Positions 17,624 to 27,013 of a DNA stretch of 64,000 nt are shown here, one piece after another. A model generated the notes under the pieces. The model saw nothing but the letters and a program-made list of their open reading frames with translations, ran no database searches and was not told the origin of the DNA. The position numbers and the translations under genes are program-made. How positions within the stretch are numbered: the first letter of the stretch is position 1; the number at the start of each line of letters is the position of its first letter. The DNA is from Coprenecus sp902388455. Lineage in GTDB: Bacteria; Bacteroidota; Bacteroidia; Bacteroidales; UBA932. The stretch spans positions 1,922,001 through 1,986,000 of the forward strand of contig OZ007032.1 of the NCBI GenBank assembly GCA_963931615.1, in the 5' to 3' direction.

Positions 17624-18169
17624 CTACATCTGGGACTGGGCCTGAGGAAGCGTCTTGTCAGGCGAGATGCCGAGCTCTGTCCTTACCTGGTCCGTAAGAT
17701 CCATACACTGAGCTGCGTCAATATAGGGAGTCACCGTCTCCTCGAACACGCAGACAAGTCCGTTTGCCTTGGCCACTTTGTTGAGCGCCTCTGTAGCTTT
17801 CTGCTGGATGGGGGCCATCAGCTGATTCTGCAGATTGGTCATGTCCATCTGGGCATTCTGCTGATACTGCTGCAGACGGGACTCAAGGTCCTGTATTTCC
17901 TGCTGCTTGGTGGAGAGCACAGATGGAGTCCAGTTGGCACTCATCTGCTCGTATGTGGCATACTTGGTCCTGAGTTCCTCAACCATAGCGCTGTAGGTAG
18001 CCTGCATGTCTGCGCTGAACTTGTCGAGCTCCGCACGTGCCGAATCTGTCTCATCCATCAGGAAGATAATCTCCTGCATGTTGATATGTCCGAACTTGGG
18101 TGCGGTCTGGGCGGATGCGGTAAATACTGCCGCAAAAACGCATAAAGCGATAAAAGTAACTTTTCTCAT
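17624..18169 (-). CDS. skp: OmpH/Skp-family periplasmic chaperone
   Basis: A 181-residue secreted protein with a signal peptide ending FTASAQ and a long coiled-coil region (about 45-130) rich in Gln and Glu, as in Skp, which holds unfolded outer-membrane proteins for the Bam complex. It lies 66 bp downstream of bamA on the same strand, the conserved bamA-skp order. A TAAATTTG box on the minus strand (18214-18207) suggests an additional internal promoter. A second, membrane-anchored OmpH-like protein is encoded at 22501-23109. Confidence 0.92.
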   Translation of the reverse strand: MRKVTFIALCVFAAVFTASAQTAPKFGHINMQEIIFLMDETDSARAELDKFSADMQATYSAMVEELRTKYATYEQMSANWTPSVLSTKQQEIQDLESRLQQYQQNAQMDMTNLQNQLMAPIQQKATEALNKVAKANGLVCVFEETVTPYIDAAQCMDLTDQVRTELGISPDKTLPQAQSQM

Positions 18170-18235
18170 GTTATAATTTTAATAGTATGTTCAAAATAAC
18201 CGGGTGCAAATTTATAAAATATTTCTGTTTCCCCA

Positions 18236-20761
18236 TCAGAACTGCTGTCCTATCACGAAGTGGAAGTTGGAACCACCGTTCTTATCGCCCTGGACAGGAT
18301 CGAAGCCCCAGCCCCAGTCCACACCGAGCAGACCTATCATAGGCAGCATCACCCTGACTCCGATACCGGCCGAGCGCTTGATCTCGAAAGGATTGAAGTT
18401 GCGGATATCCTCCCAGCAATTACCTCCCTCGAGGAAGGCCAGCACATAGATTGTGGACTGCGGCTGGAGTATGACAGGATAACGGAGCTCTACCGTAAAC
18501 TTGTCATATACGTGTCCCACATACACGCCGTCCTCATTTATAGGGGTCAGGGAATAGTTGGGATATCCTCGGAGAGATATGATCTCCGAGCCGTAGGTAT
18601 TATAGCCGGACATACCGTCACCTCCGACCTGGTAGCCCTCGAAAGGAGAGTACCCCAGATTGCGGTTGTAATAACCCAGATATCCGAACTGCGCTCTGGT
18701 CATCAGCACCAGATCACCTACCAGACGGACATACAGCGCACCTTTGAAAGTCCACTTGTGATACTCTATCCACCGGTAACGGTCCTGGTCCGACATGTTC
18801 GCATAGTCTGTATTCTTATCCCTGAATGCGGAATACGGAGGGGTCAGCTGGAGGGACACCAGGAAGTCGGAGCCCTCACGGGGATACACAGCCTGGTCTG
18901 TGGAATTACGGGCCAGGGTTATCTTGTAGCTTATGTTGTTGGATTTACCTGTATCGAAGAGGAAGTTGTATCCCCAGTTATTAAGATTGTAAGTCTGCCA
19001 GCTGAGCTCATGATAAAGGACGAAATAACTGTCCGGCCACTTCAGACGGCTTCCCAGCGAGGCTGCAATACCGTAAACCTCGAAATACTCGTCCGTATTG
19101 CTGGCCTGATACCAGTAATAGGAATTTGTCTGGCGCGTATAGTAGCCTGAAAGGTTGAATGAAGTGGGCTTTTTACCGAAGAGCCAAGGTTCGATGAAAT
19201 TGATGGAACCCGCCGTATAATATGTACCGTTGGTCTGGAATCTCAGCGAGAGCGTCTGGGCATCGCCGAGAGGAACGGGCCTCCATGCACCTTTTTTGAA
19301 GATACGTCTGAGGGAAAAATTATTGAAGCTGACTCCCACCGTACCTACGAAGGAATATCCGCCCCATCCTCCTGAAAGCTCAAACTGCGAGTTAGGCTTC
19401 TCCGCCACGTTGTAGGAAATATCGACTGTATTGTTAATCTGGTCAGGGATGACCGAGTAACCGCGGGTATGGTCAAGAGCCTGCTCAGGGTCGAAGTTGC
19501 CCATTGACGCAATCTCCCTTAGAGAACGCTCCAGCATGGACTGACTGTACAGATAACCGGGCTTGGTGAAGAGCTGACGGCGGACGACCCTCTCGTTCGT
19601 GATGGTATTGCCGCTGACTATTATCTTGTTGAATGTGGCAGGCTTGCCCTCGACCATCCTCAGCTCCACATCCACAGAATCGCCCACGATATTGGTCTCG
19701 ACAGGAACTATGTTGAAGAAAATATAGCCCTGGTCGGCATAGAGGGTATGTATATCCATGAACTCCTTCTTGGGATCACCGAAAAGCCTTTTCTCCAGAT
19801 TGACCACATCGTACACATCGCCTTTCTTGATCATAAGTATCTCGCTCAGCTGCTGCGCTGTGTACAGAGAGTTGCCGGTCCACGTGATATTGCGGAAATA
19901 GTACCTCTTGCCTTCGTCTATGACGAACTTTATGCCCAGCCGGTCCGGCTCTATATAATATATGGAGTCCTTGACTATGCGTGCATCCCTGTATCCGGCC
20001 TCGTTGAAAGCACTTATGAGGGACTGCTTGTCTGTCTCGTACTCTTTCTCATTGAATTTTTTAGACTTGAAGATATTCCTTATACGCATATCGCGGGTCT
20101 TGGCCATGGACCCTACAAGCTTGCCCTCGGGAACATTGTCATTGCCCTCGAAAGTAATGGTCTTGATCTTGACCTTGTCCTTGCGGTCTACCTTGAATGT
20201 CACCCTCACGGCATTGCCCACCGCCGTATCCCTGACCTGAATGACATCCACATCGGCATTCAGAAATCCTTTCTCCTTATAGTAGTTCTTGATGATTCCC
20301 ACGGAAGAGCGCAGGAGGTAATCCGAGAGAGGCACCGCACGGCGAAGGCTAAGACGATCCTGCAACTCTGTCTGCTCGGAGTTCTTGACTCCTTGAAAAC
20401 TCCACCGCGACACCCTCGGTCTTTCCTGAAGATAAAGGGCCAGAAATACCGTATCCCCTCCGGAAGAGAGAGAGTCTATATTAAGGGAGACATCCGAAAA
20501 CTGCTTCTGGGCCCATATCCTGGAAACAATGTCCGCAGTCTGGTCTCCCGGAATTGTAATTTTCATTCCCTCCTGAAGGCCGGTAAGGGCAATAATCTGC
20601 TGTTCTCCCAGAAACTGAATGCCCTTAACCTTAATGCCGCCTACAACATATTCACGCGGATTGCGGTAATCCACAACTATACCTGACGAAGTCTGTTGGC
20701 CATACACGCTGCATACTGTCATCAGCAGCAGGACAGGAAGTAGGATCCTTTTCACCATCAT
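18236..20761 (-). CDS. bamA: BamA, outer-membrane protein assembly factor
   Basis: An 841-residue outer-membrane protein that folds and inserts beta-barrels. After a signal peptide (VYGQ) come POTRA repeats (about 38-440; several repeats starting with IKVKGIQFLGEQ-type strands) and a C-terminal barrel with SLRGYPNYSL and the G-V-R-V-M-L-P-MIGLLGVDWGWGFD region, ending in FVIGQQF with a terminal Phe. Its start overlaps the uppS stop by 4 bp and skp follows. Length and order are normal for Bacteroidota. Confidence 0.96.
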   Translation of the reverse strand: MMVKRILLPVLLLMTVCSVYGQQTSSGIVVDYRNPREYVVGGIKVKGIQFLGEQQIIALTGLQEGMKITIPGDQTADIVSRIWAQKQFSDVSLNIDSLSSGGDTVFLALYLQERPRVSRWSFQGVKNSEQTELQDRLSLRRAVPLSDYLLRSSVGIIKNYYKEKGFLNADVDVIQVRDTAVGNAVRVTFKVDRKDKVKIKTITFEGNDNVPEGKLVGSMAKTRDMRIRNIFKSKKFNEKEYETDKQSLISAFNEAGYRDARIVKDSIYYIEPDRLGIKFVIDEGKRYYFRNITWTGNSLYTAQQLSEILMIKKGDVYDVVNLEKRLFGDPKKEFMDIHTLYADQGYIFFNIVPVETNIVGDSVDVELRMVEGKPATFNKIIVSGNTITNERVVRRQLFTKPGYLYSQSMLERSLREIASMGNFDPEQALDHTRGYSVIPDQINNTVDISYNVAEKPNSQFELSGGWGGYSFVGTVGVSFNNFSLRRIFKKGAWRPVPLGDAQTLSLRFQTNGTYYTAGSINFIEPWLFGKKPTSFNLSGYYTRQTNSYYWYQASNTDEYFEVYGIAASLGSRLKWPDSYFVLYHELSWQTYNLNNWGYNFLFDTGKSNNISYKITLARNSTDQAVYPREGSDFLVSLQLTPPYSAFRDKNTDYANMSDQDRYRWIEYHKWTFKGALYVRLVGDLVLMTRAQFGYLGYYNRNLGYSPFEGYQVGGDGMSGYNTYGSEIISLRGYPNYSLTPINEDGVYVGHVYDKFTVELRYPVILQPQSTIYVLAFLEGGNCWEDIRNFNPFEIKRSAGIGVRVMLPMIGLLGVDWGWGFDPVQGDKNGGSNFHFVIGQQF

Positions 20762-21462
20762 TTGGAATCGTTCTTTTCTTGAGTTATCTGATCACCTGTC
20801 TTTCCGAAACGTCTCTGGCGGGAGGCGAACTCGTCAAGAGCCTGACGAAACTCGGATTTGCGAAAATCGGGCCAAAACACTTCCGTAAAATAAAATTCAG
20901 TGTAAGCACACTGCCACAGCAGGAAATTACTTATCCGCTGCTCTCCTCCCGTGCGTATCAGCAAATCCGGATCCGGAATACCGGCAGTAGCCAGATAATC
21001 GGCATAACGGCCTTCTGGAGCTCCTGCAGCCGTCCAGCGGGCTGCTGCCTGACTGATGTCCCAGCGCCCGCTGTAACTCAGGTAAACGGCCAGTGTCAGT
21101 CCTGTATTGGAGGCAGTTTCCCTCATCGCCCCGTCTATATCCCTATTGAGGTCCGGGGACAGGCGGTCGCGGTTGCCTATCACGACAAAGCGTATATTGT
21201 TTTTGGCAAATGTCGGCCTCTCATTGAGAATGGAGCGGGCCATAAGATGCATAAGCTCGGTCACCTCCGCCTCCGGACGGGCCCAGTTCTCTTCCGAGAA
21301 CGCGAAAAGGCTCAGGTAGTCTATCCCGGCCTCCACCGCAAACTCGGCGCATGCCCTCACACTCTCGGTTCCTTCATAATGGCCGTAGATTCTCTCCTTT
21401 CCGCGCATTTTAGCCCAGCGGCCGTTACCATCCATTATTATCGCCACATGCTTTGGTTTCAT
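20758..21462 (-). CDS. uppS: Di-trans,poly-cis-undecaprenyl-diphosphate synthase
   Basis: A 234-residue cytoplasmic cis-prenyltransferase making undecaprenyl diphosphate, the lipid carrier for peptidoglycan and surface glycans. The N-terminal HVAIIMDGNGRWAKMRG motif holds the essential Asp11, and SLFAFSEENWARP and RTGGEQRISNFLLWQ are intact. Starting with MKPKHVAIIMDGNGRWA is usual for the family. The gene begins inside the last 38 bp of nadK and overlaps bamA by 4 bp, so the three are translationally close-coupled. Confidence 0.96.
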   Translation of the reverse strand: MKPKHVAIIMDGNGRWAKMRGKERIYGHYEGTESVRACAEFAVEAGIDYLSLFAFSEENWARPEAEVTELMHLMARSILNERPTFAKNNIRFVVIGNRDRLSPDLNRDIDGAMRETASNTGLTLAVYLSYSGRWDISQAAARWTAAGAPEGRYADYLATAGIPDPDLLIRTGGEQRISNFLLWQCAYTEFYFTEVFWPDFRKSEFRQALDEFASRQRRFGKTGDQITQEKNDSK

Positions 21463-22369
21463 ATCTGGTCTCTTTTATTACTATTTTTTCGTTTCTTCTG
21501 TCCTCGCCCCACAGCAGTTTCTCATTCAGTGCCTCGAAAAATCCATCCCTCCCGAAGCTCACGCACGAGAGAGTAAAAGGTGCCTTACGGACAGTTATCC
21601 CCGAGCTCTCACCGATGTCTGCAGAACGGTTGTCCGCCGATATCATGGTCCTGTGTCCTCCGGAACGGATAACCACCTCTATCACGGAAGTGTCGGGGAC
21701 TATGAGAGGCCGCACATTGAGATTATGCGGCGCCATGGGGGTTATGATGAACACAGAGGAGTCCGGCACTACGACCGGTCCTCCCACACTTAGCGAATAG
21801 GCCGTCGAACCGGTCGGTGTAGCTATGAGAAGTCCGTCCGCCCAGTAAGTGGGAATACGCATGCCGTCTATCGACACCTCAATACCTATCATGTACGGCT
21901 CAGAGCGCTGAAGCGTAATCTCATTGAGAGCATAAGGGTAGAATCCTTCCGGCAGCCCGCTGTACGACACTTCCAGAAGACTGCGGTGCTCTACCCGGTA
22001 GTTCCCGTCTATCATCCTGTCCACTATTCCGCAACCGGCGTCCCCGCTCCCAGCGGAAGTGAGGAAACCGAGCCTGCCGAAATTGATGCCGGCGACAGGT
22101 ATACCTCCGTCTCCAGCCACGGACAAGGCACTCAGGAATGTTCCGTCCCCGCCAAGCGAAAGTATAATGTCCACATCCCGCGGCAAGTCCTCTGCCCCCG
22201 TAAAGCACACCCCGTCACCAGGTACCGTCAGCCCATGCTCCCTGAGTTCTGCAGCCAGAGCCAGGCAGCATGAAACCCTTACACCCCTGCGCGAGAGGTG
22301 TTCCAGCAAAACCTTCATCCTTATTTCAGCATCCGGACCGAAATTCCGGCCGTACAGGGCGAAATGCAT
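21425..22369 (-). CDS. nadK: NAD kinase
   Basis: A 314-residue cytoplasmic enzyme phosphorylating NAD to NADP. The diphosphate-binding GGDGT motif is at residues 73-77 with catalytic Asp75, and the second motif (PTGSTAYSLSVGGP) is clear. Length fits the bacterial family. Its last 12 codons overlap the start of uppS by 38 bp in another frame. It is first in the operon and divergent from the OmpH-like gene at 22501. Confidence 0.95.
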   Translation of the reverse strand: MHFALYGRNFGPDAEIRMKVLLEHLSRRGVRVSCCLALAAELREHGLTVPGDGVCFTGAEDLPRDVDIILSLGGDGTFLSALSVAGDGGIPVAGINFGRLGFLTSAGSGDAGCGIVDRMIDGNYRVEHRSLLEVSYSGLPEGFYPYALNEITLQRSEPYMIGIEVSIDGMRIPTYWADGLLIATPTGSTAYSLSVGGPVVVPDSSVFIITPMAPHNLNVRPLIVPDTSVIEVVIRSGGHRTMISADNRSADIGESSGITVRKAPFTLSCVSFGRDGFFEALNEKLLWGEDRRNEKIVIKETRYETKACGDNNGW

Positions 22370-22500
22370 CTCCTTTTAATATTCGAAATGTGAATCAGGT
22401 TGCAAATATTGCGATTTTATTTTAAAAAAAAGCAGATTATATATAATTTTGTATGATTTTTGAACATACACTTTACACTAACATTTAGCAGCTATCAGCA

Positions 22501-23109
22501 ATGAAGAAAGCCAACCTTATCATCAACATCGTACTGATTATCGCAGTAGCAGCCCTGTTCGTGCTGCACTTCACAGGCAACGGAAAAGTATCTCAGGCAC
22601 CGGTATCCGGAAACGGAAGCACGACAGCATCCAGAGGCGACATCGTATACATCAATCTTGACACCCTGGTCAACCAGTATGATATGTACAACGACCTGCG
22701 CTCCGAGCTCCAGGGCAAATTCAGTGCGATAGAGAATGACCTCAACAAGCAGGGAAGAGCTCTGCAGAACGATATCCAGAGTTTCCAGGAGAAGATGCAG
22801 AAAGGCCTGCTGACCCGCTCACAGGCAGAGAGCATGAACAACGACCTGGCACAGCGTGATCAGGACCTGAGAAATCTCACCATCCAGAAGCAGACTGAAA
22901 TACAGGAAGAGGAAAGCGTCATGTACAACAAGGTCATGGACGCCATCACCACATACGTCACAAAGTACAATCAGGACAGGCAGTACGCCCTCATACTTAC
23001 CACTACTGCCGCCACTACTACCGTCATCAACGGAGACAATGCTCTGGACATAACCCAGGAGATACTGGACGGGCTCAATGCCGAATACATCAAGAACAGA
23101 AATAAATAG
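22501..23109 (+). CDS. Membrane-anchored OmpH/Skp-like protein
   Basis: A 202-residue protein with one N-terminal hydrophobic segment (about residues 5-25) that lacks a clear cleavage site, so it is probably anchored in the inner membrane with the rest in the periplasm. Residues about 50-185 resemble the OmpH family: a VYINLDTLVNQYD strand, then a long coiled coil with Gln and Lys-rich heptads, then a strand region (YALILTTTAATTTVING). A TAATTTTG box at 22444-22451 may be its -10 element. It is the first gene of a plus-strand series with a glycosyltransferase (6-bp gap), purC and a LysM protein. It may be a second chaperone; this is inferred from family alone. Confidence 0.82.
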   Translation: MKKANLIINIVLIIAVAALFVLHFTGNGKVSQAPVSGNGSTTASRGDIVYINLDTLVNQYDMYNDLRSELQGKFSAIENDLNKQGRALQNDIQSFQEKMQKGLLTRSQAESMNNDLAQRDQDLRNLTIQKQTEIQEEESVMYNKVMDAITTYVTKYNQDRQYALILTTTAATTTVINGDNALDITQEILDGLNAEYIKNRNK

Positions 23110-23115
23110 ACTCCC

Positions 23116-24234
23116 TTGAGAATAGCCGTTCTATCGTGTTTCCCTCCCTACCGCGGAGGCATCTCCCAGTTCAACACCTCCCTGTTCCGGGAGTTGTCGC
23201 GGGAGAATACGGTAGCGGCATTCAATTTCAAGAGGCAGTATCCTGAATTCCTGTTCCCCGGCAAGACCCAGTACATCGAGGACGGCACCGAACCTCCATT
23301 TCCAACCGACAGAATCCTGGACACGGCCAATCCCCTGTCCTACATCACGACTGCCCGAAAAATCCGTTCATGGAAACCGGACTTGCTTCTTATGCGGTAC
23401 TGGATGCCCTATTTTGCCCCCTCGCAGGGATACGTGGCAAGGCACATGAGTCCTGGCTGTAAGGTCATATCAATTCTGGACAATGTGATTCCGCACGAGA
23501 GCCATTTCTTCGACCGTCCACTGACCTCCTATTATTTAAAAGGACACGACGGCTTCGTAGTTCTGTGCAACTCCGTCCGTGATGACCTCCTGCGCCTGGC
23601 CCCTGATGCCCGCTACATCGTCTCTCCCCACCCGATCTACTCCAACTTCGGAGAGAAAGTTCCCCGAACGGACGCGTGCAGGGAACTCGGCCTGGACCCC
23701 GCAAAAAAGACACTACTGTTCTTTGGACTGATCAGGGAATATAAAGGGCTGGACATACTCCTGGAAGCTTTCTCATCACTGGACGAGAGCTACCAGCTGC
23801 TCATTGCCGGAGAGCCATACGGCTCCTTCGAAAAATACAGCCGGCTCATCAGTGCCAGCCCCAACAGCAGCCGCATTCACCTCTTCGCCCGCTTCATCGG
23901 CGACAACGAGGTGGCCCGGTTCTTCTGCGCCTCCGACCTGTGCGTGCTGCCCTACCGGTCCGCCACCCAGAGCGGCATCAGTTCCATCGCCTACCATTTC
24001 GACCTCCCGATGGTCACCACAGCGGTGGGCGGACTGAAGGAGATGATAGGCATGACGGGCACGGGAATTGTAACAGAAAGTATTACTCCGGAAGCAGTAA
24101 AGGAAGCGGTAGAGAAGTATTTCTCAGATGACAGCTTCCACCGCAGCTGCGTGGAGGCAATCGGCAGGGAAAAAGACAGACTCTCCTGGAAGCGGTTCTG
24201 TTCCAACCTGCTGGATTTCTACAAAAGATTATAA
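23116..24234 (+). CDS. GT4-like family glycosyltransferase (TTG start)
   Basis: A 372-residue GT-B-fold enzyme. The N-terminal MRIAVLSCFPPYRGGISQFN matches the donor-side loop of group 1 glycosyltransferases, and the C-terminal half has the usual nucleotide-sugar binding region (LLFFGLIREYKGLDILLEAF, then SDLCVLPYRSATQSGISSIA with the Glu position replaced by Gln-Ser-Gly-Ile). The start codon is TTG at 23116, supported by a frame that begins exactly at the conserved N-terminus and no ATG nearby. It starts 6 bp after the OmpH-like stop. Donor and acceptor are unknown; no polysaccharide locus surrounds it. Confidence 0.85.
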   Translation: MRIAVLSCFPPYRGGISQFNTSLFRELSRENTVAAFNFKRQYPEFLFPGKTQYIEDGTEPPFPTDRILDTANPLSYITTARKIRSWKPDLLLMRYWMPYFAPSQGYVARHMSPGCKVISILDNVIPHESHFFDRPLTSYYLKGHDGFVVLCNSVRDDLLRLAPDARYIVSPHPIYSNFGEKVPRTDACRELGLDPAKKTLLFFGLIREYKGLDILLEAFSSLDESYQLLIAGEPYGSFEKYSRLISASPNSSRIHLFARFIGDNEVARFFCASDLCVLPYRSATQSGISSIAYHFDLPMVTTAVGGLKEMIGMTGTGIVTESITPEAVKEAVEKYFSDDSFHRSCVEAIGREKDRLSWKRFCSNLLDFYKRL

Positions 24235-24251
24235 CAAAAGCAATATATACC

Positions 24252-25205
24252 ATGAAAGCAATTACACAGACCGCATTCAACTTCAATCATCAGACAGGCA
24301 AATACGAAGGGAAAGTCCGTGATGTCTACACCATCGATGACAGATACATAGCCATGGTGGCCACCGACAGAATCTCGGCATTCGACGTCATCCTGCCCAA
24401 GGGCATTCCCTACAAAGGACAGGTGCTCAATCAGATAGCCTCCATGTTCCTGGATGCTACAGCAGACATCGTGCAGAACTGGAAGATAGCCTCGCCCGAC
24501 CCTATGGCGACTGTTGGATACAAGTGCCAGGGCCTGCCCATAGAAATGATTGTCAGGGGCTATCTGACCGGAGGTTCCTGGAGGGCCTACAAGAACGGAG
24601 CCCGTGAGATATGCGGAGTGCCCATCCCCGACGGTATGCGCGAGCACCAGAGATTCGAGCATCCCATCATCACCCCCACCACCAAGGCCGAGATCGGCAC
24701 CCACGATGAGGACATCTCCAAGGAAGAGATTATCCGTCGCGGTCTGGTATCAGCTGAAGACTACGCCAAATTGGAGGACTACGCCCTGAGACTCTTCCAG
24801 AGAGGCACCGAGATGGCCGCACAGAGAGGCCTCATTCTGGTGGATACCAAGTACGAATTCGGAAAAAGGGACGGAGAGATCTATCTTATCGACGAGATAC
24901 ACACTCCCGATTCCTCCCGTTATTTCTACGCCGACGGTTACGAGGAGCGCTTCGCCAAGGGCGAACCCCAGAGGCAGCTGTCCAAGGAGTTTGTCCGCGA
25001 ATGGCTGATGGCAAACGGTTTCAGCGGCCAGGCCGGCCAACAGGTTCCCGAGATGACCGATGAGATAGTACGCAGCATCTCTGACCGCTACATAGAACTC
25101 TACGAGCACATCACAGGACGCAAGTTCGAGCCTGCCGAATACGGCGAGGACCCTTACGCACGTATTGAGACCAACATCACAAACCTTCTCGCACGGCTTG
25201 TATGA
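24252..25205 (+). CDS. purC: SAICAR synthase (phosphoribosylaminoimidazole-succinocarboxamide synthase)
   Basis: A 317-residue enzyme of de novo purine synthesis joining aspartate to CAIR with ATP. The family signature is visible in GKVRDVY near residue 17-23, DRISAFDVILP, EMIVRGYLTGGSW and LVDTKYEFGKRDG followed by the DEIHTPDSSR motif. The length of about 310-320 is the single-domain long form. It follows the glycosyltransferase by 17 bp and overlaps the next start by 4 bp (ATGA). Confidence 0.96.
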   Translation: MKAITQTAFNFNHQTGKYEGKVRDVYTIDDRYIAMVATDRISAFDVILPKGIPYKGQVLNQIASMFLDATADIVQNWKIASPDPMATVGYKCQGLPIEMIVRGYLTGGSWRAYKNGAREICGVPIPDGMREHQRFEHPIITPTTKAEIGTHDEDISKEEIIRRGLVSAEDYAKLEDYALRLFQRGTEMAAQRGLILVDTKYEFGKRDGEIYLIDEIHTPDSSRYFYADGYEERFAKGEPQRQLSKEFVREWLMANGFSGQAGQQVPEMTDEIVRSISDRYIELYEHITGRKFEPAEYGEDPYARIETNITNLLARLV

Positions 25206-26989
25206 GACTTCTGCTGACCGCTCTGCTGTGCTTCCTGCTGACGGCCCCAGCATGGACGGAGGCCGCCGCCCAGGACTTCGTAGCCACTCCCGTAGAAGTA
25301 TCCACTGACAAGGTAAACGTCAAGGGAACTGTCTACCTGCTGCACAAGGTGCTCAAGGGACATACACTGTATTCTATTTCCAAAGCCTACGGAGTAAGTA
25401 TAGATGCCGTCCGCGAAGCCAATCCCTCCTTGTCGGAAGGGCTGAAAGCCGGCATGCTCCTCTATATCCCTGCAGCCGGGGATACCGGTGTAACCGCAAC
25501 GACCGACGAGCAGACAGCCCCTGCCGCCGCAGCGCCGGACACGTTGACCCAGGACAGGAAAACCAAGGACAACGGCAGGAAGGCACCGGATGCCAACAGG
25601 AAAAAATACAGGAAATACAATGTCAAGTGGTACGAGACCCTGGATGACGTCGCCGTAAAATTCAATGTTACCACAGATGCTATAATTGCCCTCAACAGGA
25701 TAGATCCGGATTCGGACAAACGCATACGCTCTGTCTTTATTCCGGATGATGAGTATATGCGCGGATTCCGGCAGGAGATGACGGAATCCGGAGCCGAAAG
25801 CCTGGCTGAAAACGATACTTCCGACGCAGAAGGACAGACGTTCGGTCCCGAGACTGTAAATCAGATCCCTGTCATCCATGACAAGGCTGCTTCCAAAGAC
25901 CCTGACTACGCACGGAAAACGCATGTAATCTCTCTGGTTCTACCGTTCAATGCCAGCCGCAGGACCGATGGTCTCAATACCTATACCGCTGATTTCTATG
26001 CAGGTACTCTGATAGCATTGACAGATCTCGAAAAGAGGGGGATGCTCTCCAACATTGTACTCAACATAGTGGATCTCAGCAACTACAGCAGCGCATGGCA
26101 GCTGGTCGCCGACGGTGTCCTCAATGAAAGCGAACTCATCATCGGTCCCATCTCCGAGAGAGATATGCAGCCAGTAGCATCATGGGCCCGCAGCCGTAAG
26201 ATACCTGTTGTCTCTCCGCTGGATCTCAAAACAGCAGCACTGGCCGACGGAAACCCTTACCTATACATTTTCCCTCCACAGTCCGACCTGGCTCTGGATC
26301 ATCAGCTGGACAAAATTGCCCTCCGCCCAGATGATTCCGACACCACAAGTTCCGTCACCGTCATTTACGAACAGGGATATGACAATTCGGACCTGGTCCG
26401 TCAGACCATGGAAGGACTTTCAGCCAGGGGCATTCCCTACAAGACTTTCAAGTACGATTTCCTGAGCGGACGCGGCATTGATTCCCTTATGGTACGTTCT
26501 CTGGACACTGTACTGGTCAACAAAGTCATCATTCCGTCCATGAGCGAGGCCTTCATCACCGATGCCCTGCGGAACCTCAGTCTTATCGAGAGCTCCCGCG
26601 AATACCGGATCGAAGTCTACGGAATGAGCCGCTGGAAGAGTTTCGAGACCATTGAACTGAATTATTTCCACTCCCTGGACCTCCGGCTGGCCATGTCATA
26701 CCACATAGACTACACCTCTCCGGGAACTTTGGAATTCATCCACAAATACCGGGCTGCATTCAATACAGAACCCACCTCCTTCGCATTCCAGGGCTACGAC
26801 ATTCTGACTTTCTTCGTAGAAGCCATGAATACATGGGGCAGCAACTTCCCACAGGGCATAATAAACGAAAGGAAGAGCCTCCTGCAATCGGACGTACTCT
26901 TCCTTCCTGTAGCTCCTGGCTCCGGATATGAGAACCGGGCCTTCAAGGATATCTGTTTCACTGACGGATGGACAGTCCTGAATGAGTAA
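25202..26989 (+). CDS. LysM protein with type-1 periplasmic ligand-binding domain
   Basis: A 595-residue secreted protein. A signal peptide (ends about residue 23, TEAAAQ) is followed by a LysM repeat (about 45-95, VLKGHTLYSISKAYGVSIDAV), a Pro/Ala/Asp-rich linker, a second LysM-like repeat (about 138-185) and a large C-terminal domain (about 235-590) like the type-1 periplasmic binding fold of branched-chain amino-acid ABC receptors (LVADGVLNESELIIGPI; GYDILTFFVEAMN). LysM suggests attachment to peptidoglycan. This arrangement is common in Bacteroidales but its ligand is unknown. Its start overlaps purC by ATGA, and its stop lies in a hairpin shared with the convergent pepP. Confidence 0.85.
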   Translation: MRLLLTALLCFLLTAPAWTEAAAQDFVATPVEVSTDKVNVKGTVYLLHKVLKGHTLYSISKAYGVSIDAVREANPSLSEGLKAGMLLYIPAAGDTGVTATTDEQTAPAAAAPDTLTQDRKTKDNGRKAPDANRKKYRKYNVKWYETLDDVAVKFNVTTDAIIALNRIDPDSDKRIRSVFIPDDEYMRGFRQEMTESGAESLAENDTSDAEGQTFGPETVNQIPVIHDKAASKDPDYARKTHVISLVLPFNASRRTDGLNTYTADFYAGTLIALTDLEKRGMLSNIVLNIVDLSNYSSAWQLVADGVLNESELIIGPISERDMQPVASWARSRKIPVVSPLDLKTAALADGNPYLYIFPPQSDLALDHQLDKIALRPDDSDTTSSVTVIYEQGYDNSDLVRQTMEGLSARGIPYKTFKYDFLSGRGIDSLMVRSLDTVLVNKVIIPSMSEAFITDALRNLSLIESSREYRIEVYGMSRWKSFETIELNYFHSLDLRLAMSYHIDYTSPGTLEFIHKYRAAFNTEPTSFAFQGYDILTFFVEAMNTWGSNFPQGIINERKSLLQSDVLFLPVAPGSGYENRAFKDICFTDGWTVLNE

Positions 26990-27013
26990 CAGCTTTCATC
27001 CTGTTACTCATTC
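26980..27013. terminator. Hairpin spanning the convergent stop codons of the LysM gene and pepP
   Basis: Perfect 13-bp arms GAATGAGTAACAG (26980-26992) and CTGTTACTCATTC (27001-27013) with an 8-nt loop. Each arm encodes Asn-Glu-stop for one of the two genes. No clear U-tract follows, so termination is likely but not canonical. Confidence 0.6.
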
